Source: an uncultured Lachnospiraceae bacterium (GTDB taxonomy: Bacteria; Bacillota_A; Clostridia; Lachnospirales; Lachnospiraceae). From it: DNA of 13,077 bases. The notes under the pieces are model-generated. The model ran no database searches and had not been told where the DNA came from. It was given only the letters and a program-made list of their open reading frames with translations. Both the position numbers and the translations under genes were made by a program. The stretch is taken from contig CACYDL010000279.1 in assembly GCA_902773195.1 (NCBI GenBank), positions 1 through 13,077 of the forward strand. The letters are read 5' to 3'. This document shows positions 1 to 6,300 of this stretch, in pieces; positions within the stretch are counted from its first letter, which is position 1; every line of letters starts with the position of its first letter.

Positions 1-301
1 CTACGAGTCCGGCTTCGCGGGCATGAGATATTCGATCTCCAACACCGCCGAGTACGGCGACTACGTCACCGGCCCGAAGATCATCACGGCCGAGACGAAA
101 GAGACCATGAAGAAGATCCTCGCGGATATCCAGGACGGAACCTTCGCGAAGGACTTCCTGCTCGACATGAGCCCCGCCGGCGGACAGGCCCATTTCAAGG
201 CCCTCAGAAGAAAGGCCGCGGAGCATCCGTCGGAGGAAATCGGAAAGCAGATCCGCTCCCTCTACAGCTGGAGTGAAAATGACAAGCTGATCAACAACTG
301 A
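1..301 (+). CDS. ilvC: Ketol-acid reductoisomerase, C-terminal end (partial)
   Basis: This is the last 99 codons of ketol-acid reductoisomerase (acetohydroxyacid isomeroreductase), the NADPH- and Mg-dependent second step of valine, leucine and isoleucine synthesis in the cytoplasm. The 5' part lies outside the window; the reading frame enters at base 2. Direct evidence is the knotted C-terminal domain signature: a Y-E-S-G-F-A-G-M-R-Y-S-I-S-N-T-A-E-Y-G-D-Y segment carrying the Ser and Glu expected in the substrate pocket, followed by V-T-G-P and the Q-D-G-T-F-A-K-D-F block typical of short class I enzymes. The stop is TGA at 299-301. The tail (S-W-S-E-N-D-K-L-I-N-N) is followed at once by a degenerate tandem copy of its own coding sequence (separate entry). 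A shared terminator lies 60 bp downstream. The family call is secure. Confidence 0.95.
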   Translation, partial: YESGFAGMRYSISNTAEYGDYVTGPKIITAETKETMKKILADIQDGTFAKDFLLDMSPAGGQAHFKALRRKAAEHPSEEIGKQIRSLYSWSENDKLINN

Positions 302-336
302 GCCGGAGTGAGAATGAAAAGCTGATCAATATCTGA
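266..336 (+). repeat. Imperfect tandem duplication of the ilvC 3' end
   Basis: Bases 266-301 (the last 11 codons and stop of ilvC) and 301-336 align without gaps at 31 of 36 positions; the repeat period is 35, so the copies share one base. Read in its own frame from 301, the second copy gives S-R-S-E-N-E-K-L-I-N-I-stop against S-W-S-E-N-D-K-L-I-N-N-stop in the real tail. Two of the five differences are synonymous, and D to E is conservative. Because the period is 35 rather than 36, the copy is out of frame with ilvC and lies after its stop codon, so it should not be translated as part of the enzyme. It is probably a decayed slippage or recombination duplication. Confidence 0.8.
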
Positions 337-360
337 TCGGAAAAAAAGAGAAAGACAGAA

Positions 361-397
361 AGAAGCGGCCCGTCTCCCCAGGAGACGGACCGCTTTT
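361..397. terminator. Bidirectional intrinsic terminator between ilvC and degV
   Basis: A hairpin with a 14-position stem, 364-377 against 381-394, has one C/A mismatch (369/389) and a three-base loop. On the plus strand it is followed by TTTT (394-397). On the minus strand it is followed by a long pyrimidine run ending in seven or more T, the complement of the A-rich stretch at 341-364. The converging ilvC (plus) and degV (minus) genes both end next to it, so it most likely serves both. Confidence 0.85.
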
Positions 398-431
398 GAC
401 AACACCGAAAAAGAGAGATGGGGACGGCCGG

Positions 432-1316
432 TCAGTAGGAGCAGCCTCCCTCGAGCACCTTCGTGCAGGTGAGGGCGAGCGAGCCGGGGCCGATGTGGCA
501 GGCGATGCTGATCGGCAGCTCGTCCACGTGGACGTCGAATCCGGGGAAGAGCTCGCAGGCTTCGCGTCGGAACTCCTCGGCGGCCTCGAAATTCCTGGTG
601 TGGGCGAGCCCGATCCAGGCGCCGGGAGTCCTGTCGCCGGAGACGCCGCCGAATTCGTTGGTGACCGCGTCGAGGACAGCGGTCTTCATGATTTTTTTCG
701 CCGCCTTGATCCCGCGGCATTTGGCGAAGGCGTCCAGCTTGCCGCCCTGGATCTGCAGGACCGGCTTCAGGTTCAGCACGCCCGCGATCATGGCCGCGGC
801 CGGCGTGATGCGTCCGCCCTGCTTCAGATATTTGAGCGTGTCCACCATGATAAAGATGTGGGACTCCGCCTTCGTCTCCTCCAGAATCCGGCGGATCTCC
901 GCCGCGGAGGCGCCTCCCTCCGCCAGCGCCTTGGCGTCCAGGGCGGACTGGCGCTGCGTCACGGAGATGCGCTGGTTGTCGACCACCTGTACCTTTCCGT
1001 CGAAGTCCCCGGCGTAGAGAGCGGCGCTCTGGCAGGATCCCGAGAGGGAGCTGGACATGGGGATATAGACGATCTCGTCGTAATCCCTGAGCGTCTTCTC
1101 CCACAGATCGATCACGTCGCCGGCGGAAGGCTGGGAGGTCTGTATCTCGGCGTTGGCCGCCTGCATGCTGTAAAACTGCTCCGGAGTGAGATTGACGTTC
1201 TCCTTGTACTCCCTGCCGTCGATGATGACCGGCATGGGCATCAGAAGAATGCCGTGCTCCTCGGCGTCTGCGGCCGTCATGCCGCTGTTGGTATCGGTAA
1301 TAACCGCAGTTTTCAT
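432..1316 (-). CDS. degV: DegV family fatty-acid-binding protein
   Basis: A 294-residue DegV-family protein, close to the usual 280-290. Family members (FakB in Gram-positives) bind a fatty acid in a two-domain fold and present it to the kinase FakA for phosphorylation and entry into phospholipid synthesis; the ligand here is not known. Visible motifs are the N-terminal strand K-T-A-V-I-T-D-T-N-S, the T-S-Q-P-S motif, the S-S-S-L-S-G-S ligand loop, the L-K-Y-L-K-Q-G-G-R-I segment that contacts the acyl chain, and the A-H-T-R-N region near the C-terminus. The start is set at the ATG (complement 1314-1316) because the protein then begins exactly at the conserved first strand and a GAGG lies five bases upstream. 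An in-frame ATG 12 codons earlier has no good ribosome site and would overlap the promoter region. No fakA is in the window. The gene is monocistronic, convergent with ilvC and divergent from the ABC operon. Confidence 0.9.
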   Translation of the reverse strand: MKTAVITDTNSGMTAADAEEHGILLMPMPVIIDGREYKENVNLTPEQFYSMQAANAEIQTSQPSAGDVIDLWEKTLRDYDEIVYIPMSSSLSGSCQSAALYAGDFDGKVQVVDNQRISVTQRQSALDAKALAEGGASAAEIRRILEETKAESHIFIMVDTLKYLKQGGRITPAAAMIAGVLNLKPVLQIQGGKLDAFAKCRGIKAAKKIMKTAVLDAVTNEFGGVSGDRTPGAWIGLAHTRNFEAAEEFRREACELFPGFDVHVDELPISIACHIGPGSLALTCTKVLEGGCSY

Positions 1317-1338
1317 CCGAACCTCATTCTGTCGCTGA

Positions 1339-1369
1339 AATATGTGAAACAAATCATGTTGCCTGTCAA
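1339..1369 (-). promoter_or_regulatory. Candidate degV promoter
   Basis: On the minus strand there is a perfect TTGACA (complement of 1364-1369). The best -10 match is CATATT (complement of 1339-1344) at a rather long 19-base spacing; CACATA at 17 bases is weaker. It is placed correctly for degV, about 25 bases upstream of its start, which would leave a very short leader. The -35 is convincing and the -10 is not. Confidence 0.4.
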
Positions 1370-1447
1370 TTTATGTGGTATTCTATCATAAAAGGAGAGT
1401 CATAACAACTTCCGTTTTTTTTCACAATATGGACACAGCGGCGGGAA

Positions 1448-1453
1448 TATAAT
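1448..1453 (+). promoter_or_regulatory. Candidate -10 element of the ABC exporter operon
   Basis: A perfect TATAAT lies 165 bases upstream of the first operon gene. No good -35 sits at the standard spacing: TTCACA (1421-1426) is 21 bases away and TGGACA (1430-1435) only 12. A second option on the same strand is TTGCCT (1359-1364) with TATCAT (1384-1389) at 19 bases. The weak -35 match would fit activator dependence, but this is inference. Confidence 0.45.
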
Positions 1454-1606
1454 AAGGGACGCGGAAGTCCGTCTGCGGCCGCCCGCCGGAAGGAAAAACC
1501 GGGGACGGGAATGCCGGACGTCCGCCGGACGGCTGCCTCTGGCACAGCCGGACAAGAGAATGAAAATACCTGCCGGGACAGAAGAAGACAGAAGGTCCCG
1601 GCGGCC

Positions 1607-1611
1607 GGAGG
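1607..1611 (+). promoter_or_regulatory. Ribosome binding site of the first adaptor gene
   Basis: GGAGG six bases before the ATG at 1618 fixes that start over the longer overlapping frame that begins at 1560. Confidence 0.75.
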
Positions 1612-1617
1612 ATACTG

Positions 1618-3093
1618 ATGAGGAACAGGCTGATTGCGTTACTTGCCGCTGCGGCGGCTGTGTTCGGACTGTCAGGATGCGGAGCGGAAAATCTGACGTC
1701 CGTATCCGTGCAGTCTGTCGCGATGATCTGCGGGTTCAGCGAGGCCATGCAGTCCCAGCAGTTTACGGGGATCGTGAGTACGGGGAAAGAGCAGAACGTC
1801 GCGAGAGATACGAACAAGAAGATTTCAAAGGTCTACGTCACCGAGGGAGACCAGGTCAAGGAGGGAGACAAGCTCTTCACCTACGATTCCGAGCAGGCCC
1901 AGAACTCTCTCGAGCGGGCCAGGCTGGAGCTGGAGCAGCAGCAGCTGGCGGTGACGCAGCAGGAGAAGGATATCGAGGACCTGAAGAAGCTGAGGGACAA
2001 GGCGGCCGCCAATCTCCAGATGGATTACACGCTGAAGGTACAGGCGGCGGAGAACGCCCTCAGGGAGGCCCAGTACACGGCGCAGCTGAAGGAGAAGGAG
2101 ATCAAGCAGCTCGAGGACTCCACCAAAAACCTGGACGTCACGGCCCCCATCACGGGCAGGATCCAGAAGGCGGGCACCGCCGACACCTCCACCGGCGAGG
2201 CGGCCGACGACGATCTCGGCTACGGGACCTCCTACGGCGACTCCGGGGACGGGTCCTCGGACGCGTCCGCCTTCATCAAGATCATCGAGAACGAGAATTT
2301 CCGCATCAAGGGAACCATCAACGAGCAGAATATCCGGAGTCTCTACACGGGGATGGAGATGACCATCCACTCCCGGATCGATCCCTCGCAGTCCTGGACG
2401 GGGACGGTCACGGAGATCGACACAAAGAACACGGTTCAGAACAACGAAGACTTCGGCTATTACGGGAACACCGACGAGCAGACGACGTCCTCGAAATACG
2501 CGTTTTACGTCAGCATCGACTCGCTGGACGGTCTCATGATCGGCCAGCACGTGTTCATGTATCAGAACACCGATGAATTTGAGGACGAGAACGAGATCCG
2601 CCTGGACGGCGCCTTTATCAACGATCCCGAGACGGATCCCTGGATCTGGGCGGAGAACGACGACCAGCTTCTCGAGAAGCGGAAGGTCAGCGTCGCGGAT
2701 TACGACGAGAGCGGCAACACCTGGCTTGTGACCGGGGGAATCGACGTGGAGGACTACATCTGCCCGGCCTCCGATCTCTACAAGGAAGGCATGCCCTGCA
2801 TTGAGAACAACAACACGTCCTTCCAGTCCTCGGACAACGCCGGAACCGATGAAGGCGGAGACGCCGCCGAAGGAGAAGATTACTACGGCGACGAGGAGCT
2901 GGAGGACGGCGGCGGTGAGGAGTACTACGAGGAGCTTGACGAGACGGGCGGCTTTGAGGATGAGGAATTCTATGAAGACGAGGAATTCTTCGACGACGGG
3001 GCGTACGAGGAGGGCGGCGCCGATTTCCGGGATGCGGCCGGATTCGATCAGGGACCCTTTGCCGGCGGCACATTCGGGGGAGCAGTCGGATGA
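1618..3093 (+). CDS. Lipoprotein HlyD/MacA-like periplasmic-type adaptor of an ABC exporter
   Basis: A 491-residue membrane-fusion (adaptor) protein, the YknX/MacA role, expected to sit outside the cytoplasmic membrane and dock on the extracytoplasmic domain of the MacB-like permease. A hydrophobic signal sequence ends in the lipobox L-S-G-C, with Cys21 as the predicted lipidation site. The first half of the lipoyl (barrel-sandwich) domain is about residues 65-91, with V-T-E-G-D-Q-V-K-E-G-D-K-L. An alpha hairpin with heptad-like Glu/Gln/Leu-rich helices spans about 92-170. The second lipoyl half is about 171-223 (T-A-P-I-T-G-R-I) and is widened by an Asp/Gly/Ser-rich loop at 189-217. A beta-barrel domain follows at about 225-315 and a membrane-proximal domain to about 395. 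The last 90 residues form an acidic, Tyr/Phe-dotted tail: by hand count 30 of residues 411-470 are Asp/Glu and none are Lys/Arg. The stop overlaps the ATPase start by four bases (ATGA), implying translational coupling. The family call is strong; the exported substrate is unknown. Confidence 0.9.
   Translation: MRNRLIALLAAAAAVFGLSGCGAENLTSVSVQSVAMICGFSEAMQSQQFTGIVSTGKEQNVARDTNKKISKVYVTEGDQVKEGDKLFTYDSEQAQNSLERARLELEQQQLAVTQQEKDIEDLKKLRDKAAANLQMDYTLKVQAAENALREAQYTAQLKEKEIKQLEDSTKNLDVTAPITGRIQKAGTADTSTGEAADDDLGYGTSYGDSGDGSSDASAFIKIIENENFRIKGTINEQNIRSLYTGMEMTIHSRIDPSQSWTGTVTEIDTKNTVQNNEDFGYYGNTDEQTTSSKYAFYVSIDSLDGLMIGQHVFMYQNTDEFEDENEIRLDGAFINDPETDPWIWAENDDQLLEKRKVSVADYDESGNTWLVTGGIDVEDYICPASDLYKEGMPCIENNNTSFQSSDNAGTDEGGDAAEGEDYYGDEELEDGGGEEYYEELDETGGFEDEEFYEDEEFFDDGAYEEGGADFRDAAGFDQGPFAGGTFGGAVG
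2959..2994 (+). repeat. 18-base in-frame tandem repeat in the acidic tail of the first adaptor
   Basis: Two adjacent 18-base units, 2959-2976 and 2977-2994, match at 14 of 18 positions and share the core GAGGAATTCT. They encode D-E-E-F-Y-E and D-E-E-F-F-D (residues 448-459). The tail seems to have grown at least partly by tandem duplication of acidic-aromatic units. Confidence 0.6.
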
Positions 3094-3782
3094 TTCTTGA
3101 GATGACCAATATCAACAAGGAATATCCGATGGGACGATCGACGCTTCGCGTCCTCAAGGACGTGAATCTCTCCGTGGAGGAGCAGGACTACATCGCGATC
3201 ATGGGCCCGTCGGGAAGCGGCAAGACGACGCTGATGAACCTCATCGGGTGTCTTGACGTGCCGACGACCGGCATCTACCGGCTCGCCGGCAGGGACATCG
3301 GAAAATGCACGGACAACCAGCTCGCCGAGATCAGGAACCGGCAGATCGGCTTTGTCTTTCAGTCCTTCCATCTCATGCCGAGAATGACCGCTCTGGACAA
3401 CGTTGCCCTCCCGCTGCTGTTCGGCGGAGTAAAGAAGAGGGAGCGGAGAGAGAGGGCGGCGGAAGCCCTGAAAATCGTGGGACTGGAGGACCGGATGACC
3501 CATCTTCCGCAGCAGCTGTCCGGCGGCCAGTGCCAGAGAGTGGCGATCGCGCGGGCGATCGTGGGACGCCCGTCCCTTCTTCTGGCGGACGAGCCCACCG
3601 GCGCCCTGGATTCTGTCTCGGGGAAGCAGGTAATGGAGCTCTTCCGGGAGCTTCACAACAACGGATCAACGATCATCATGATCACTCACGACGCGAACAT
3701 CGCGTCCTACGCGGATACGGTTTATCATATCTTTGACGGCGTTCTTACCGGAGGGGAGAGGTCGGATGAACAAGACAGTTAA
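3090..3782 (+). CDS. MacB/LolD/YknY-type ABC transporter ATP-binding protein
   Basis: A 230-residue nucleotide-binding subunit, full length for the LolD/MacB/YknY class, which powers type VII (mechanotransmission) ABC exporters from the cytoplasmic face. All motifs are intact: Walker A G-P-S-G-S-G-K-T (39-46), Q-loop Gln91 in V-F-Q-S-F-H-L, signature L-S-G-G-Q (143-147), Walker B L-L-L-A-D-E (163-168) with catalytic Glu168, D-loop A-L-D (172-174) and H-loop His200. The R-x-x-x-I-G-F-V-F-Q-x-F-x-L-M-P and T-A-L-D-N-V segments are typical of the MacB/FtsE/LolD branch. One small oddity is L-S-G-G-Q-C-Q-R-V, where most relatives have Q-Q-R-V. The start ATG overlaps the previous stop, and the 3' end overlaps the next gene by 17 bases, so the subunits are tightly coupled. 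Its partner is the separately encoded permease at 6301-7554. Confidence 0.95.
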   Translation: MILEMTNINKEYPMGRSTLRVLKDVNLSVEEQDYIAIMGPSGSGKTTLMNLIGCLDVPTTGIYRLAGRDIGKCTDNQLAEIRNRQIGFVFQSFHLMPRMTALDNVALPLLFGGVKKRERRERAAEALKIVGLEDRMTHLPQQLSGGQCQRVAIARAIVGRPSLLLADEPTGALDSVSGKQVMELFRELHNNGSTIIMITHDANIASYADTVYHIFDGVLTGGERSDEQDS

Positions 3783-6252
3783 ACGCCTGATCGCCGGCGT
3801 GACGGCGGCCGGACTGATCTGCGGCGGGATCTACGGGGGACTGTACGCCTACAGGTCCACGTCCAAGGTGCCGGTCAACGTGTACAGCGTCGGAGAAATC
3901 GAGGGCAGTACGTACTACTATTCGGACGATTACGGCTTCGGAAAAAGCGGCACGGTCGTCGCGGACAGGATACAGAGCTGTTTTCTGTCCGATACGCAGA
4001 ATGTAAAGGAAGTCCTCGTGACGACGGGACAGAACGTGAAGGCCGGTGAGCCGCTCTACACGTTCGACACCACCCTGAGCGAAATCGAGTTGGAGAAGCT
4101 GGAGATCGAGCTGGCGCAGGACCAGCTGGACCTCAAGCATATGCAGGACAATCTGGTTCTCATCAACCGCCTGCGGCCGTCCTCCCCGGACGACGGGGGC
4201 GGCACGGACGACTTTGAGGACGTCACGGACAGCGTGCCCGAGGAGCCCGTCGAGGAGGTCTACGACCCCGAGCCGACGGGAAGGCTTCTCTACGGCGACG
4301 GGACGCTCTTCAATCCCTATGTGTTCCTGTGGAGCTTCAGCGATATCATCGACGCCGACGCCATCGTCTACCTGTTTCACGGGGGCGAGATGCCCGGCGA
4401 TCCGGACGACGGGACCGAAGAGGACGGCGGCGGGGAAGAGGACGACGGCTCGGAAGACGGGCAGGATGAACAGGACGAAGAAGGCGACTATGACGACGAA
4501 GGCGGAGAAGGAACCGGCGAAGAACCGGAGGACGACAACGAGCCCGTCGCGGCGTTCCTGCTGAGGGGACTTCTTCCCGTCAGCGTCTGGGGCGCTCCCC
4601 TGGAGGACGACGAGACGGCCCGGTACATCGAGGACGACGAGGAGCCGGAATTCTATTTCGAGGAGGACGACACACCGGACGTCTATTTTGAGGACGACGT
4701 GCTTCCGGAGGAAGAGACGGAATCCACCGTCGAGGAGATGGCAGAGCCGGAGGAGAACCAGGAACCCGTCGGGGAAGAGGAAAACGGCGGGGACACTGCG
4801 CCTGAACAGGAAGAACCGGAAGATCCGGTCATTGACGACGATACGGACGAGGAAGAGGTTTTTATCGAAGAAGATCCGGACGATGGCATAGTGGAGGAAG
4901 AGCTTGACATCGAGATGCCCGACGATGTCCCGGAATACGAGGACGTCTACCCCGACGAACCGGACGAAGGCGGGACGGAGGATCAGGAGCCGGAGGAGAT
5001 AACGACGGAATCCGACGGAACCGGGACGGAGCGGCCGGACGCCGCGGACGAGGAGACGGGCGACGAAGAGCCGTCCGACGGGAAGGACCCGGAGTCCGAT
5101 GCCTCCTCTGAGACGGAGGAACCCGACGGGGGAAGGGAAGAGGAGATCGACACGCTGATTCCCGACGAGAACATCGAAGTCGAGGACGACGGCGACGACA
5201 TGGACGTGTACGTCGTCCTTGAGATCCACCAGTCCGACAATTCCGAGGCCCCTCTGATCCTGAAGATCGGCCTCCACATGTTCCGCGTCTCCAACCGGAT
5301 TTCGATGCGGCTCTACAATCCCGACGAAAGCCCGGACGACGGAGAAGAGGACAGCGTGCCCGAGGAATTCGCCGACGACGGCACGGACGACGGCGGCTAT
5401 TACTACTACGACGACGTTCCCGCTGCGGCAGCAGACGGCGCGGACGACGGCGGATCCGGGCGGAGCGATCTCGAGATCCAGGACGACACCATCGACCTGA
5501 ACGCGAGCTACACCGCGGAGGAGATCGCCTCCATGAGGGAGACCACGGAGAAAGACATCGCGGAGATGTCCATCAAGGTCCGGGTCGCGGAGATCGACCT
5601 TAGGGAGAAGCGGAAGGAGATCGGAGACGGCACCGTCCGCAGCAGGCTGGACGGCGTCGTCAAGACCGTCCGGGATCCCGAGGACGCCAAGTCGACGGGC
5701 GCGGCCGTCGTCCAGGTATCCGGCGGCGGAGGCTACTATATCGCCAGCACGGTGGGAGAGCTGGAGCTTCCGGACCTCTCGATCGGGCAGAGCGTGACCG
5801 TCACGGATTACGAGTCCGGGCAGGAGATGATCGGATCGATCGACAGCATCTCGGAATTTCCGTCCACCGGCAATGACTACGGCTTCATGGAGGGCAATCC
5901 CAATTCCTCCAGCTACGGCTGTACGATCCGGATGGACGAGGACGTGGAGCTGAGGGACGACGCCTGGGTGGAGGTCAACTACTCCACAAAACAGGAGGAC
6001 ACGTCCGAGGGCTTCTTCATCGACGCGATGTTCGTCCGGATCGATCCGGGCGGAAACTACGTCTATGTCCGGAACGGCGACGGCCGGATCGAAAAGCGCA
6101 TCGTGTCCACCGGCGTCTCCTCGACCGACGCGGTTCAGATCAAGGGCGGCCTGTCGAAGGACGAGTACATCGCGTTCCCGTACGGGAACGACTGCGTGCC
6201 CGGCGCGGACACGGAGGTATCCAGCCTGGAGTCCTTCTACGGCTTCACCTGA
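3766..6252 (+). CDS. Second HlyD-like ABC exporter adaptor with giant acidic insertion
   Basis: An 828-residue adaptor, about twice the usual 350-450. The start is set at ATG 3766, where the signal-anchor begins (M-N-K-T-V-K-R-L-I) and a GAGGGGAGAGG stretch lies upstream; an earlier in-frame start at 3733 would add 11 residues inside the ATPase gene and lacks a ribosome site. Order: transmembrane anchor about 7-28; first lipoyl half about 61-101 (V-T-T-G-Q-N-V-K-A-G-E-P-L-Y-T-F); outgoing helix 103-135; insertion about 138-575; returning helix 582-620 rich in Glu/Arg/Lys; second lipoyl half about 622-652 (S-R-L-D-G-V-V); beta barrel about 655-740; membrane-proximal domain about 745-815. Inside the insertion, G-D-G-T-L-F-N-P-Y-V-F-L (177-188) and M-D-V-Y-V-V-L-E-I (479-487) look like two halves of one beta domain, split by about 270 acidic residues (by hand count 127 of residues 211-480 are Asp/Glu, about five Lys/Arg). 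Unlike the first adaptor it has no valid lipobox. The adaptor assignment is firm; the role of the insertion is unknown. Confidence 0.88.
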   Translation: MNKTVKRLIAGVTAAGLICGGIYGGLYAYRSTSKVPVNVYSVGEIEGSTYYYSDDYGFGKSGTVVADRIQSCFLSDTQNVKEVLVTTGQNVKAGEPLYTFDTTLSEIELEKLEIELAQDQLDLKHMQDNLVLINRLRPSSPDDGGGTDDFEDVTDSVPEEPVEEVYDPEPTGRLLYGDGTLFNPYVFLWSFSDIIDADAIVYLFHGGEMPGDPDDGTEEDGGGEEDDGSEDGQDEQDEEGDYDDEGGEGTGEEPEDDNEPVAAFLLRGLLPVSVWGAPLEDDETARYIEDDEEPEFYFEEDDTPDVYFEDDVLPEEETESTVEEMAEPEENQEPVGEEENGGDTAPEQEEPEDPVIDDDTDEEEVFIEEDPDDGIVEEELDIEMPDDVPEYEDVYPDEPDEGGTEDQEPEEITTESDGTGTERPDAADEETGDEEPSDGKDPESDASSETEEPDGGREEEIDTLIPDENIEVEDDGDDMDVYVVLEIHQSDNSEAPLILKIGLHMFRVSNRISMRLYNPDESPDDGEEDSVPEEFADDGTDDGGYYYYDDVPAAAADGADDGGSGRSDLEIQDDTIDLNASYTAEEIASMRETTEKDIAEMSIKVRVAEIDLREKRKEIGDGTVRSRLDGVVKTVRDPEDAKSTGAAVVQVSGGGGYYIASTVGELELPDLSIGQSVTVTDYESGQEMIGSIDSISEFPSTGNDYGFMEGNPNSSSYGCTIRMDEDVELRDDAWVEVNYSTKQEDTSEGFFIDAMFVRIDPGGNYVYVRNGDGRIEKRIVSTGVSSTDAVQIKGGLSKDEYIAFPYGNDCVPGADTEVSSLESFYGFT
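4393..5196 (+). other. Acidic low-complexity segment within the second adaptor
   Basis: Codons for residues 210-477 are almost all GAx/GGx/CCx, giving a purine-rich plus strand of about 800 bases. The encoded stretch is roughly 47% Asp/Glu with Gly, Pro, Thr and Ser as filler, and is probably disordered and extracytoplasmic. It is interrupted once by a short hydrophobic island (residues 261-277). A loosely repeated acidic-aromatic unit appears at residues 294-310 (E-F-Y-F-E-E-D-D then D-V-Y-F-E-D-D). The same base bias makes long open frames appear on the minus strand; these are not genes. Confidence 0.8.
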
Positions 6253-6288
6253 TGCGGACCGTTCCGGGAAGAAACAACTACCAGATCG

Positions 6289-6293
6289 GAGGA
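6289..6293 (+). promoter_or_regulatory. Ribosome binding site of the permease gene
   Basis: GGAGG seven bases before the ATG at 6301 supports that start. The permease is the only operon gene separated by a real gap (48 bp) from its upstream neighbour, and no promoter or terminator is visible in that gap. Confidence 0.65.
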
Positions 6294-6300
6294 CAGCTCC

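Larger units (their letters stand above)
1353..1617. other. Divergent intergenic region between degV and the ABC exporter operon
   Basis: No gene is supported here; the open frames that cross it are shadows. It holds the degV promoter candidate at its left edge, a T8 tract at 1415-1422, a perfect TATAAT at 1448-1453, and a GC-rich stretch at 1513-1553. That stretch contains the 10-base palindrome CGGACGTCCG (1515-1524) and three copies of GCCGGAC. The segment 1531-1550 can also fold into a short imperfect hairpin. The right end carries the GGAGG of the first operon gene. The palindrome lies downstream of the -10, so it would be in the mRNA leader or act as an operator; neither can be proved here. 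Confidence 0.5.

Noticed and set aside
396..1391. Long plus-strand open frame opposite degV
   Set aside because: degV on the minus strand has clear family motifs. The opposing frame gives a compositionally biased product with no recognisable domain and no ribosome site.
1560..2576. Plus-strand open frame starting upstream of the first adaptor and overlapping it in another frame
   Set aside because: Its product is Arg/Gly/His-rich with no domain, while the frame from 1618 has a ribosome site, a lipobox and adaptor motifs.
3841..3860. Lipobox in the second adaptor (G-L-I-C-G near residue 19)
   Set aside because: Position -3 would be Gly and -1 Ile, which does not fit the lipobox rule (L at -3, small residue at -1); a transmembrane anchor fits better.
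2821..5500. Acidic low-complexity DNA as a CRISPR-like or satellite repeat
   Set aside because: There is no regular repeat and spacer pattern; the bias is explained by in-frame Asp/Glu/Gly codons of two adaptor genes.
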